Positions 10,761 through 21,611 are shown, numbered from the stretch's first letter. The stretch is 64,000 nt of DNA from Pseudo-nitzschia pungens (GCA_037355855.1 CM074764.1:744001-808000), one strand, 5' to 3'. Program-made: numbers and translations. The notes: a model not told the origin generated them from the sequence alone.

Positions 10761-12178
10761 AACCGACACATAATTTTCTACAGCACAACTCCAGTACAGA
10801 TTCTACAGCAATTCGTTCGATCTGCAATCTGTTCCCAAGCTCCCCTGAAGGCCCTTCGATATATCTTACTATACTCAAGGTTCTACACTGTTTCCAAGCT
10901 GCTTAAGTGATTCTCACTTAATGTTCTACATTCTTCGAAGTTCCTTGCTGAGTCCTCATAAGTCTTTTCAAGTCGAAGTTCACGAACAGCCCCTTCCACT
11001 GTAGGAATCTTTCTACAAGAAATTCCAGCTGTCATCTGTTTTCAAGTCCATTGCCCTGCTGGTCCATAAGCGTTTTCGCTTATGGTCCTACTGTTTTCTG
11101 ACCCAAGCCCCAAAGTCGCTAAGTACAGTTTGCTTATGGCTCCACCATCTACATATACCTCTCAGATGCACACTTCAACTGTCATCTGTTTTCAAGTCTA
11201 CTGCCCTGCTGGACCCTAAGTGTTTTCGCTTAAGGTCCTACTGTTTTCTGACCCAAGCCCCAAAGCCGCTAAGTACAGCTTGCTTAAGGCTCTCCTACCT
11301 ACATAACCCTCTCAGATGCACACTTCAACTGTCATCTGTTTTCAAGTCTACTGCCCTGCTGGACCATAATTGTTTTCTTTTATGGCCCTACTGTTTTTCC
11401 TGACCCAAGCCCCAAAGTCGCTAAGTACATGTTACTTAACGCTCCACCACCTACATATACCCCTCCAGTTCACAGTACAGCTGAGACCTGTTTTCAAGCC
11501 TACAGCCCTGATGGTCCATAAGTGTTATCACTTAGAGCCCCTGTTTCCAAGCTACTACGGGAGAGCAAATTCATTCGAACAGAAGGCCAGCTGTTACGAA
11601 TTTGAATTTGGTAGTAGGCTCCACTGCCTCTACGTGTTTCTGAAGTGCTACTACTAATTTGGTAGTAGGCTCCGTACTATATGTACCATACAGTGGTAAG
11701 GAATGTGTTTGGGGCACTCGCATTACTGATGCTGCAACACAGCATGCTGAGACCAGTTTCGCTTGCGTCAGCTGACCACTTGCATTACTGATACTATGTA
11801 TCTGAGGACGGGTTTTGCTTGTGTCAGCTGACCACTCCAAGCATTACTGATGCTGTACAGCGGCATTCAAGGGACAGTTTTGCTTGTGTTTTCCCTTTCA
11901 CGTTCTTGTTACCCCGTCTCCTGTACGCTTTGCAACCGCTGTGTCTGTTGTGCTCTGGACTGGTTCGTTTTTTTCCTGTTTCTTACCAAGGTTTGTTTGC
12001 AAAATAGCCGTCCTTACAACCTGGGGCCTATTCCCCATGGTTGAGGCGGCGCGTCGTTCTACAACTTGGGGCCTAACCTCTCTTCGATTGAGGCGACGAT
12101 AAAGTCTGGTTACAGACTGAGTAGCTTTTAACCACCTTCGGTGGATTTTCCTACTTAAATAAGTATATTATTATTATT
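10485..12178 (+). mobile_element. Nested retro-inserted non-coding element (long SINE-like) in the 3' LTR
   Basis: 1694 bp inserted into the LTR and flanked by a perfect 17 bp duplication of LTR sequence (10468-10484 and 12179-12195, ATGGATGCTAGCAGAGT). The 3' end is an (ATT)n tract, as expected for target-primed reverse transcription by a LINE machinery. No frame is long enough for a LINE protein. The body is modular: a (CAG)n tract at 10731-10760, a 150 bp unit repeated at about 11030, 11180, 11330 and partly 11480, and a 55-90 bp unit around GCATTACTGATGCTG repeated near 11728, 11783 and 11839. Near the 3' end (12131-12144) is a small hairpin with stem CCACC/GGTGG. It is probably a non-autonomous element mobilised by a LINE. 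Confidence 0.8.
11026..11540 (+). repeat. 150 bp tandem repeat within the nested element
   Basis: The phrase CATCTGTTTTCAAGTC recurs at an exact 150 bp spacing (about 11033, 11183, 11333), with a more diverged fourth unit from about 11480. Each unit contains a TAAGxGTTTTCGCTTA-like inverted motif, which could fold as a hairpin. Confidence 0.85.
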
Positions 12179-12195
12179 ATGGATGCTAGCAGAGT
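12179..12195 (+). repeat. Target-site duplication, right copy
   Basis: Identical to 10468-10484. The LTR sequence resumes without loss after it. Confidence 0.9.
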
Positions 12196-12893
12196 TTACT
12201 AGGGTCGCCGCGTACGATTTGTACCAATCGTACGTACCCCGAGTAAAGCACCTGTTATGGTGTAGCTAAATGCTACAGGGTTAGGGTTGCTAAGGCTACG
12301 AGATACTGAAAGATGCTAACCTACCATGATACCAATGCTCTGATACTATGCTACCGCCGGGGTCGGGTCATTGGTGTATAATATGTACCATGACCGGATA
12401 CCCGGCCCAAACAGTTACCCAACGCGCTAGCATACGCGAGTTATTATCGCTAGCACACGATTGGATATAATTAAGCGAAGCTTAATTAAGCGAAGCTACG
12501 CTACGATACTCCGATACGCTACCCGTAGAATACAGTACCAGAGCTACAGAGCTCTGTTATTATACGAGTTATCGGAGCGCTGTCACAATACGATACAGAG
12601 CTGAGCGCTTTGGCTCAGCTCCCCTTTATTCACTCTTTTCTTTATACTCTAAAATAAACACACCTATCATGCCCTCCTTTACGACCGATTCCGATGTACC
12701 TCTAGGGAAGTGCCTTGTATTGCTTGAGCGTATGCAATAGACCTTGAACAGTCCACTGTAGACTCACGATTTGCCAGGACTTTATGTATTATTATTGTTA
12801 AGGCTTTTCCTTATTTACAGACCAGTACGAGTCGAACTTATCTACAAGTCGATTAAGTTCCCCGAAGACCGCTGACGAGCGGATATCATCACA

Positions 12894-14175
12894 TACTGTC
12901 ATCCTCCACTACTTGGGGGACCGCCTGAAAAAAATCCTTGCAGCTCAAGCAGGAGTAAAGGGCAGCTTGCGAGTAAGCCTTTTTTTGTAGTATTGATAAT
13001 ACAGACTGTGGATTTGTGCTCCATGGTCACGGCTTTCTTGTTTGTAGGCAGATCAAATAATCCTGCAGAGTGCTTTTGAAACTTGCCCTTGTTCCCTGGC
13101 GGAGTTGAAAGGTTCTTCAGGGGTTTCAGCGTGATCCATTGGTGATATTTGGCAAGAAATTGAACCATACTAGTAGGAATGATCAATTTGAGACATGACA
13201 CTACTAGTAGACTGCCATATCAGTCAATAAGTGATCTTGCATATTCCAAATGAAATATAATGGTGATATCTACGCTTGATCAAAGCTTCGAAACTATTTT
13301 ATCCCCAAAAACTACATAGAGTGGGACCATAGAGTTGATAAGAAAACAGTATCCAGCAGATACATCAGATCAGCGAACTGTATCATCATTTCCATCATTG
13401 CTTTGATTGGTTTTCTACCTAGTGCTTAGTAGTAGATCAGATTCACATTTGACAGAAGATCACACAACTCAACAATATCAGAAGTGCCACCAAATCTACT
13501 AGAAATAGAAAACCAAAAACTTCGCAAGTCCATCATGCATATTTCTAATGAATTGACTTGAAATAATTCAGGTCGACATTTCTGTGTAATTTCGTACCAG
13601 CCAAACATGAATAAATCTATTGTCAATCTCGGAAGGCTCTTTTTGTGTAGATGAACCAACCCAACTGCAACGAGTTTCAGGGAGGATCATCATACAATAT
13701 TTAGCATTTTCCAGATTTTTTGCGTTTCAAAACAGTGGTTATCTGGTTTAGGTTACCATGGCTACAAGACTGAATCTATCCAATTTAGTACAGGCTTGGA
13801 AATATAGTTCAAACGTGATGGAACCAACAAGGCAGAGGGTGTCAATTAGATTCTCCAAACTTGCAAATTTTGTGAAGACAAAACTCCTCGCTCTCCAATC
13901 CCATCTGGTATTTAGCACCGATCCAACTGCAAGATCTTAGAATCTGCAGACTTTTGCAACTTGGTATGACATGTAAGTGGCTTCTACTCTTTGATTTTTC
14001 GACAGTCCAACCTGCACGTCTAGCAAATTCAATGAGGAGCACGCTACAGACAACATCTGGTTATCGAACGTAAACTTTTTTGAGAATATATTTTTGGACA
14101 ATACATGCCGTTTCCCTCTCCATCAGTTAGTGTAGTCCTCACTTTCGTGGACAATGCATGCCATTTCCCACTCCA
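12894..14175. other. Intergenic, no supported gene
   Basis: AT-rich. Small frames on both strands (for example 12899-13201 and 13426-13659 on the minus strand) have no recognisable content. Two near-identical 25-30 bp blocks containing CATGCCxTTTCCC at 14104-14132 and 14157-14185 form a short direct repeat overlapping the end of the next gene. Confidence 0.5.
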
Positions 14176-16173
14176 TCAGTTAGTGTCGTCGATACTTTCG
14201 CTGTCACTTTCGCTGTCACTTTCGCTTTCACTTTCGCTGTCACTTTCTTGAGAATCCGATTCGGTGCCAGATTCAGAATCCGACTCATCTCCCTCTCCGT
14301 CACTGTTGTAGTTGTGATTCCGCAGAGCCTCGGCTTCGCGTCGAACCCGGGCACGGACCAACCTATCCTGCGCGTCTTGAATGTCCCGGAGCTGCTGTTC
14401 ATAGTTCCACGTGGGTAGAATCGAAACAAAAAAACTATAGAACAAACAGATAATGTCCGAAACAAAATTCACCACAGGGTTGCCGGGGTTTGGGTCGGCA
14501 GCGTCGTCTTCGAGAGGGTTTTCCTCGGCTTGACCATTGTTTGCATCGGCGCGTGCAGCAGCCCCGCCCCCCACCGCTCCTCGCTGTTGCGGTCGGCGAT
14601 GGTGTCCCATGAAGAAATCATTGACACCATGTATGATTCCAAATCCACCGCCACCAACATTACCTTGATGGTTGCCCCTGACTGGTTGCGGACGATTTGG
14701 TGGCAGAAGATCACCATTATTATTTTCGTTATCGTGTCTTCTGTTATTGATGTTATCGATGCCGTCCTGTTCGCCTTCGAGGTTGTTGTTTTGATCCAAA
14801 TTCAGTCCATAGGTTGGCGATATTTCTACACCCGCTCTGAGGTCTTTCCAAATGCGCACGTGGAGGCGATCTCGAATAAAAAAGCGGTAAAATAAGCCAA
14901 TAATTCCAACATGGTATAAAAATGCTACCAACACAGCCATTGTGATAGCTTGGACCTGAAACTGGGGGTCGTCCATCAAGTCGTCACCATCGTCCAAGGA
15001 ATCATCATCGTCTTTTTCGTCGTATTGTTCTTGTTGTTTTTCCCAGGCCTGCTCCAGAGCCGGCGCGATTCTCCCGTATATAATAAGCAAAGCAAAACCT
15101 AGTTGAAAAACCATCCCGGCTTCCCTAAATGGATTAAGAATATCCCGTTTGGCCAATCGCCACATCACCAGCCAAATTCGATACTCGTATTTCAGATAAA
15201 AAATGAGGGCTCGGATGGGAAAACTGGCGATCCGCCAGGCCACGTGGTGAGCTAATTCATGGGCACGGCGCAGTTCGGCGTTTCGTGCAGCAGCATTATT
15301 TTGCTGCTGGTTGTTTGGGTCGGGTCTATCCACGCGAGCCGGTTCGGCAGGAGTAGCTGGGTGAAATGCTGCCCCGACCTGGGGGGTCGAACCGTGGGAA
15401 GGAGCAGCAACGGGAGCTCCACTTTGCCGTTGCTCCTCCTTGAGGTCTTCTAGGGAATCCTTTAGTGCATGCACGGCAACGGTGAGTTCTCGGATGTGAT
15501 CATTCATCATCAAAAGAATCTGTGATTGGTGATCGGTCACTTGCTTTTGATCCTTCAATTCTTTCCGCAACGTGGCTATCAACGAGGCAGAAGAAGCATC
15601 GGTCTCGGACCCAAAGCCTTGCTCGTTTTTTACAATGGCACTATCATGTTTCTCTTCATTTGAGCTGCTTATTGCAATTGTGAGTTTTTTGGCAGCGTCC
15701 AAATGAGTTGTTGTTGATGGCGTGGTCTTTGTTTTTGTTGCATTGCGAGAAGACTCAAAATCTTCGAGTGGAGTCCTACGGCTCTGTCCGGACGACAAAG
15801 TCGAATAACCTTTTTCTGGTTCGTTACAAAGAGCACCATCAGTTTTTGAGGCAACATTCGTTCTTTCCGAAGCCGCACGAGCAACAGAAGAGCCATCGCG
15901 TTCCTCCTTTTTCCGCATGTCCGACACGGAGGCAGAAACAAAGGAAGCAGTTACAGCCGTCTTCTCCACCTTGTCCAATTCCATACCGATCATTTCTCGC
16001 AGATATTCAGCGCTAGACGGATCCAGCGGCGCGGATCCGATTCCGGCCACATTCAAGATCCGTTTCAATTCTGCATCGATGGTTTTGCTGCTGCGGACGT
16101 TGGTTATTGTCGTCTCCGAGGTCTGATTGTGCTGTCCCCGACCCGGCAGTTCTCCCTCGGTACTGCTACTCAT
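14176..16173 (-). CDS. Membrane protein with HERP-like layout (probable ER membrane)
   Basis: 665 residues from the first ATG (the frame is open upstream to 16212). A Ser/Thr-rich N-terminal half carries a probable coiled coil at about 200-255 (LIATLRKELKDQKQ, IRELTVAVHALKDSL). Hydrophobic segments lie at about 355-372 (FQLGFALLIIYGRIAPAL) and 406-430 (ITMAVLVAFLYHVGIIGLF), with a conserved-looking block FVSDIICLFYSFFVSILPTW at about 568-587. The tail is acidic Ser-Glu-Asp (SDSESESESDSESD). Two membrane spans followed by a 'SLLPxW' block recall HERPUD1/Dsc3-type proteins of ER-associated degradation, but no ubiquitin-like domain is present, so that link is only suggestive. It is tandem with the next minus-strand gene. 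Confidence 0.8.
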   Translation of the reverse strand: MSSSTEGELPGRGQHNQTSETTITNVRSSKTIDAELKRILNVAGIGSAPLDPSSAEYLREMIGMELDKVEKTAVTASFVSASVSDMRKKEERDGSSVARAASERTNVASKTDGALCNEPEKGYSTLSSGQSRRTPLEDFESSRNATKTKTTPSTTTHLDAAKKLTIAISSSNEEKHDSAIVKNEQGFGSETDASSASLIATLRKELKDQKQVTDHQSQILLMMNDHIRELTVAVHALKDSLEDLKEEQRQSGAPVAAPSHGSTPQVGAAFHPATPAEPARVDRPDPNNQQQNNAAARNAELRRAHELAHHVAWRIASFPIRALIFYLKYEYRIWLVMWRLAKRDILNPFREAGMVFQLGFALLIIYGRIAPALEQAWEKQQEQYDEKDDDDSLDDGDDLMDDPQFQVQAITMAVLVAFLYHVGIIGLFYRFFIRDRLHVRIWKDLRAGVEISPTYGLNLDQNNNLEGEQDGIDNINNRRHDNENNNGDLLPPNRPQPVRGNHQGNVGGGGFGIIHGVNDFFMGHHRRPQQRGAVGGGAAARADANNGQAEENPLEDDAADPNPGNPVVNFVSDIICLFYSFFVSILPTWNYEQQLRDIQDAQDRLVRARVRREAEALRNHNYNSDGEGDESDSESGTESDSQESDSESESESDSESDSESIDDTN

Positions 16174-16918
16174 CTTCGAACGCTGTGATAGTCCGGAATC
16201 GCTTGACGACAATGTTTCTTCGACTCCTTACGAGTCACTGTCTCCTAATTGAAAAGTTCGATTGATGCGTAGCAGGTAGCAGGTTGGTGTTTGATTTCAG
16301 TGTCGCTTGTCGTGTTGATTTTTCTTCGATTAAGCGCAGTAATTTCGATGATGCCAAGCAGTGCAAGCAGGGGTCATAATTTAGATGTGCGACACAGTCG
16401 GAACTCCTCTGAATGCGCTGGAATTATGATTTTTTTCACGAAACAAACTCTCCCTCCACAACACAACAACAGGAAGCAATACTACGTTCGTACGGTATTT
16501 GTACGGTACTACGAACTAATAATTGTAAGATTTTCACTCGTATTTTTTTCATCCTTTTCTTCCCAATACCGGTACCGGTAAGCCTTACTACTACTACCAA
16601 ACAGAAGACCTAGCTTGAATGTATCGCAAGATAATCTTTTCTTCCAGAAAGGCGTTTGCGACAATGTTGCAAATTGAACGTAAAATTAATGGATGAATGA
16701 TCTTCATAAGTTAAATTTAAAAAAGATAGAATTTTCCTACTCAGTTCTTATGTCAATGTTTTGCGTTGAGCTTCAAATTTCCTCTCATTCCAGGAAGTGT
16801 TGGCGGCATGACCATCATTTCCACTTACATTCTAACTTTCAAAAAAGTGACTTCTCTCGCTGGAAATGCTTCCGCTTGTTTCCAATTTCCCCTTTCGGTG
16901 TCATTCTCGTTTTGCTTC
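16174..16918. other. Intergenic between two minus-strand genes
   Basis: About 745 bp holding the probable promoter of the membrane protein gene and the 3' UTR of the upstream gene. A TACCGGTACCGGTA palindromic word lies near 16567. No gene seen. Confidence 0.5.
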
Positions 16919-18052
16919 CTAGTCGGATATGCGCTCGAAGATTTGTCTTGCCAGGACGGATTTCTTAGAGCTGTCATCGTAGACTACATGCAGGGTCATG
17001 TATATTTTGGCCCCATTCTCACGGAGATGTCGCTGGACCGTGAGCGTGTAGTTGTCCCGCAGGGAGCGCTTGGTGTTAACAATCCCGCAAATATATCCAT
17101 CGTTCTTCTGATTGCCGGAGGCACTCACGGAGGAGACCCCCTCATTCTTGTCGCTGTCATTGAGATTTTGAGCTTGTCTCTTGACAGTTTTTGTCGAGAC
17201 TAAAGTGTTGAAGAACCTACCGGACCGGGATCCTTCGTTCTTTTTGAATCGCTTGCGAAACTTGATGCCATTCCGTTTGCTTTTGCTCTTGCGTTCGGTG
17301 TTAGCTTCGCTGTGGTCGTCGTCGGTTGAAGCGGTTGATCGCCTGCAGGTGCTTGTTTCTGTGGTGATGCGATCCAAATTATCGGTGCCAGCATGATTTA
17401 CCAAGTCACCGGTGTCTTCTGGTGTTGTAATGTCCACCTCCGTTTTATCCCTGACGACGAGATCTTCTTTTGTCAAATATGTTAGACGGTCGCAGAAGGG
17501 TTTGCCACGAATAGAGGTTTCGATTGATGGCCCGTCGACTGTGTATTCCTGGAACGTTTCGATGATTCCCTCGATCTTAATGGTGATCCTGTCTCCAACA
17601 TGGGTCAGGCGATGAATCGGTCTTGACTTGAGAGCTATGCCCGTCAAGATCCTCGGGATGCCCTGAGTTTCCAAAAAGCCATCATAGTTTTCATTCTTCA
17701 CCAGCTTGTAGCTACCCGTCATGTCGATTGGTTGAGAAGCAAGCAAATCATCAGTGGTGTCCTCTGCCGTACTGTCAAAATGCACACGTGGCACTTCTTC
17801 CAGGGAATCATTGTCATTTTCAATGGTTGTCACCTCCGGGGGGGAATTCTTGGGATCCGACTGCTTGAGGAATAACTCAACACACGAATCGAAGAAGCGC
17901 AATGTGATGTAACCCGAGACCATAGCCGAGTAAAGTTTCCACCACGATGATAGCGCTTCGTCCTCAAATCGCCGGAATACCCATGACGATGAGAGCAATC
18001 CGAGGCAGTATCCAGTTGCAAAAATGATCGCTACATCTGTCAGCGATATCAT
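16919..18052 (-). CDS. Two-span membrane protein with an interrupted fatty-acid-binding-protein-like domain
   Basis: 377 residues from the first ATG, which starts directly in a hydrophobic segment (ISLTDVAIIFATGYCLGLLS). A second span lies at about 35-60. From about residue 110, MTGSYKLVKNENYDGFLETQ continues through RPIHRLTHVGDRITIKIEG to SIRGKPFCDRLTYLTKEDLV; this follows the N-terminal strand-helix-strand pattern of cytosolic lipid-binding proteins (GxYKLxxxENxDxFL, then a D.I.IK strand). The last strands (TLTVQRHL, AKIYMTLHVVYD) come only at about 335-365, after about 110 residues of charged low-complexity sequence. A lipid or hydrophobic ligand at a membrane is a reasonable inference. 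The frame is open upstream to 18241 through a (TCTC)n tract without an ATG; that part is more likely 5' UTR. Confidence 0.75.
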   Translation of the reverse strand: MISLTDVAIIFATGYCLGLLSSSWVFRRFEDEALSSWWKLYSAMVSGYITLRFFDSCVELFLKQSDPKNSPPEVTTIENDNDSLEEVPRVHFDSTAEDTTDDLLASQPIDMTGSYKLVKNENYDGFLETQGIPRILTGIALKSRPIHRLTHVGDRITIKIEGIIETFQEYTVDGPSIETSIRGKPFCDRLTYLTKEDLVVRDKTEVDITTPEDTGDLVNHAGTDNLDRITTETSTCRRSTASTDDDHSEANTERKSKSKRNGIKFRKRFKKNEGSRSGRFFNTLVSTKTVKRQAQNLNDSDKNEGVSSVSASGNQKNDGYICGIVNTKRSLRDNYTLTVQRHLRENGAKIYMTLHVVYDDSSKKSVLARQIFERISD

Positions 18053-18870
18053 TCCTATCGAAGAAAAAACCGTAGATTCTGGAATGAATAGGAGGATAAA
18101 ACCTCTTGTGTACGCGTCACAATCTTTTCTTATCACTTCGGTAGAATGAAGTAAACGTTCGAAGGGAACGGTATGTGAATCTTCCCAGTCGACCGTTTCT
18201 ATCGTTGCTTCTCTCTCTCTCTGTCTCTCTCTCAATCTCAATCTAAATCACAATCTCTCCCCTCTCGTGCACTTCGTTACATTCCTTTATCTCTTCATAC
18301 CTGGTAATCAGAACTCAGATCCAAGATCCAAGTTGTAACTCGATGCTCGATGACAGAAAGAATACAATGTAGCAAAGAACATACAGAATACGGATACCAG
18401 GTAACGGTGATCTTAATCATGAATCATACTGTAAGTTACGTCTACCGTACGGTATCTTTGTTATGCTATCTGAGGAAGTGATTGCAAGTCCGGGGATAGG
18501 AGTAATTAAGATTAAGGTTATTACTACCGTAGGTACGTAACCTTACTTCATCGTACCGGTACGTACAGCAAGTAGACGATTTTTCGCTTAAAAAAAAGGG
18601 ATTGGGATGACATTCTCTCAAAATCCTCCATCCAGGGTCACAAAATAATTTTGCGGGCTCTGTCCTTCAAATTCGGTTCAACAAAAAAGAAAAGAAAAGA
18701 TTGCTGTGATCAATCAAAACGGGCATTAAAACGACGGACTGCCGGTTCTACCGTACCGCCCAGAGGAAGCAACGTTGACGTTCCTCTGCAGGAATTGAAA
18801 GTCCCAACATCTGCTGGTGATACAAAAACACTTATCGACAGAAAGAAAGAATAGATTTTGAATTTTTAAA
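18053..18870. other. Divergent intergenic region (shared promoter region)
   Basis: Separates a minus-strand and a plus-strand gene, so it probably holds both promoters. It contains the (CT)n tract at about 18208-18232 and a cluster of AAGGTTA/GTACCGTA-type words at 18437-18570. Confidence 0.5.
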
Positions 18871-20536
18871 ATGAGACTTGCGTCGATGAACACGATGCCG
18901 TCTTGTCGGCACCGAAAGCGATTTGCACAGAATTTTGTCTTTGGATTCCTCGCCGCTTGCACATTCAGTAGCGCGATTTTTCTAGCATCGGTTCCGTCTT
19001 GTCAAGGGACAAGCGACAGCGGGGACAAATCAGTTCTGACCATCGATGAGCTCCACGAAAGTATTGAATATCTCCGTCACGATGACGCGAGACTCATTCG
19101 TTACGATGTCCCAACGTAAGTTAAAATCAGACCAAGTCAAATATCGGAAAGGATGCCGAGCGAAGGAAGTGGCAAAAGCGAACTTATGGATGCTTCTTGC
19201 CATCTGGAAAACTTACAGATCGTTGGAATATTATTTTTTTCACAACATGGAACGCGTAACAACACTTTATTCCAGCGAGGAGGCCAAGAAACGCCAGGAG
19301 GAATTCTGTTCCAAGAATCTAGAGAATCTTATCCTAATGCTGTCCACCCGTTTCAATGCCGAGGACTCCCTCCCATTGGACGTGCAAACAACGCTTGTCC
19401 AGGTCCTCACTCTTTGTTCCAGTGAAAACCCCGGTTACCGCCAAGCGATTGGAGCCTCTCACGACAGTGTTGTCCTCCGGGCCATATTGTCGATGCTGGA
19501 AGAAGGTGACCCTCTCGTGCACGCAACTTTGGGTGAGGCCATCTGGATTTTGTCCTTCAACAACGAGCACAATCACAACTTTCTGATAGACAATCACGCA
19601 ATAGACAAGATGGCCTCCGCATTTGTGAAATTCGCCAAAGACCAGGATAATGAAGAGTTGAGCGATGAGGAAAGGGCTGCGTCCATCCTTGCCATTATGT
19701 GGATAGCAGCGGGCCTCCAAAACTTGGCAGCCTCCTACTGCAAGACGGACAGTGGGCATTGCTGGTTTGAATTCGATTTTGACGAGGACGAGGAAGAGAG
19801 TGGTGAGGTAGGAGGGCTTTACCTCCACGAGGACTCTTCTCTCTTCATTGATGGGACCAGAGCGGCCGAACTGATCGCAAACTCCGCGGATGGAGAGCTC
19901 GCCTCTCTTTTGGAACGCCTGGTGTGTGCGGAGCCCATGACGGACGAGGACGAAGCGTTTTGGCCAAGTGAGGCGACCATCAACGACGACTTTGAAGCTG
20001 CCTTGCACGGTCGACTTGCCACCTGGGCAGTGGCCGGGCTGGTCAAAAATCTTTCCATGTACCCCGAGTCGAGGGAGATACCGCTTCGGAGCCACGACTG
20101 CCTCTGTGCGCTGATGCACAGCGAAGATTGGTTGGTAGGTGATTCTCTCTCGTTGTGTGTACTTTCTTCTGGGGGCTGGGAGTATTCGCAATGACGGTGT
20201 TTTCTGCCTCGATGCTCGTGTGTAGAATTAATTTCCACCTCTGACCATGTTTCTTTCGCGGTTTGTTCGGTCGTTTCATACTGTAGGAATCCTCAAAAGC
20301 ACAAGATGCGTTGTTTCGGTTGGGTTTAGATTGCGACGAAGGATACGAGGGAGACGAACTTTGAACATCATAACATACCGGAATATTGCTCTGTTGGGGA
20401 GAACTACCATAGATTCCAGCAGAGCTCAACTAAGAAATTTGAGAAAGACGCGAAGATTTGCGAAATGCCTCGACATGGCCTTCGTGTCGATGATGAATGG
20501 CAAAACTACTACACGATGACCCATAACGAAGAATGA
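18871..20536 (+). CDS. Armadillo-like helical repeat protein with N-terminal signal anchor; three exons, one frameshift
   Basis: Exons 18871-19115, 19219-20134 and 20287 onward. Both introns are in frame: GTAAGT...CTTACAG (103 bp), then GTAGGT...CTGTAG (152 bp). A basic N-terminus precedes a hydrophobic stretch (FVFGFLAACTFSSAIFLASV), so entry to the secretory pathway is likely. The body is helical repeats of ARM type (LDVQTTLVQVLTLCSSENPG, ATLGEAIWILSFNNEHNHN). Exon 3 reads SSKAQDALFRLGLD and then meets TGA at 20362-20364, giving 412 residues ending GDEL. One base further on, the +1 frame is clearly protein-like (HNIPEYCSVGENYHRFQQ) and ends at 20536, giving 469 residues. An alternative acceptor at 20330 would also join that frame. 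SIL1-type exchange factors are ER ARM proteins, but I see no specific signature. Confidence 0.78.
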
Positions 20537-21611
20537 TTATTACAGGTATCTAGTTTCTCTACTTTTTACAAAACATACCTCTATTCTCAATGCTTGAATT
20601 GTTACTGGTATTTTTTTATTGTCACTGAAGTAAGCTTACTTTGTATTATTTTTTGTCCTACCGGTAGCATAATCGCTGCTCTAGAGAAGCACGGATCACT
20701 GAATTCCATCAGCGATTTTCTCACTATCAATAGTAATTACGAAGTATTATTTATTTCTCATACTCGTACTTGTATCGGTAAGGTTACGAGTAATCTTAAG
20801 GCTTACTCGTTCTCGTAACATACCATAATTACTGTACACGGTTCGGAACCGTACAACTTTGAATTTGGTTATTTGGAAGACTATCATAGTTTTTAGTTTT
20901 GTCTACGACGACGAAATTCCTTTTGTTTGGTCGATCGAGTCAGAAAAGAACTTTCTGTTCTTTTCTTGTTGATGTCGCGAGATGCATCGTGACAGGTCAT
21001 AGATCAAGCCAATCACGAAAACGAGATTCTCTGTGCATTCAAGATTCAATTCGTCGCGATCACAGTACGTGCGTACGGGTCTTCGTACGGTAGGATTTGT
21101 ACAGAAAAAGGATTCGATTCTCCGCGGAAGAAATCGTGACGAAATCAAAAACTTCACTTCTTCTGAATGAGAATCGATTCGAAGCACCATCATTTCTGTC
21201 TCCCAGTCTCTCAATTCCTTCGGTGCGATAACTCCTTCTTTGAAAACCGACATTGAATATTATTTCAAAAAAAATTCCAATAGAAATCGTCATCGTTTTG
21301 ATTTCACGGTTTGAAGTGTTCATTTTCCAAATCACAACCCAGCCTCACCGATTTCACAAAACCCAACCAATACCTGTCCTCAGGCATATCACCATCCAAA
21401 ACTCCAAGCAAGACCCAGGTCCTCTTTCAAGTCAAGTACAACCCACGTCGAACACTCACTTCCTTCGACGAGAGAAGAGAAGCAAACCAAGCCAAGCGAC
21501 GACAAACTACACACGACCGACTACAAATCGACGAGACATTGGTCACGACAGACAGCGATCGCAAGTCATTTCTAAATTTTTCGACACCAGCATTATTTTC
21601 GTACTTTCACC
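20537..21611. other. Intergenic; promoter region of UPRT
   Basis: No supported gene. AAGGTTA and TAAGGCTTAC words occur near 20779-20806. The last 250 bases are C/A-rich, as expected for a 5' UTR, and lead to CACC-ATG. Confidence 0.5.

Larger units (their letters stand above)
6672..12893 (+). mobile_element. Non-autonomous LTR retrotransposon (gag-only, TR-GAG type) with nested insertion
   Basis: Two direct LTRs bound the element. The 5' copy (6672-7596, 925 bp) begins TG and ends CA. The 3' copy (10259-12893) is identical over its first 226 bases, then split by an insertion. Across 924 aligned bases I see only one substitution (near 7195/12488) and one single-base indel (near 7561/12859), so the insertion is very recent. 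The 2.66 kb interior holds one long gene, gag-like, with no protease, integrase, reverse transcriptase or RNase H. After the 5' LTR comes TTTATCAGA, weakly like a tRNA-Met primer site. Before the 3' LTR is only a weak purine run. No flanking 5 bp target duplication is evident (ACTTA on the left, TACTG on the right). It must depend on an autonomous, probably Copia-like, relative. Confidence 0.88.
10259..12893 (+). repeat. 3' LTR, interrupted
   Basis: LTR sequence at 10259-10484 and 12196-12893, separated by the nested element and its duplicated target. Its first base is also the first base of the gag stop codon. Confidence 0.92.

Noticed and set aside
11040..11540. Satellite or rDNA spacer origin for the 150 bp repeats
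   Set aside because: The units lie strictly between two copies of a 17 bp target duplication, so they belong to an inserted element.
20247..20519. Plus-strand 90-residue basic frame
   Set aside because: Overlaps the second intron and third exon of the armadillo gene in another frame; only the HNIPEYCS frame looks coding.
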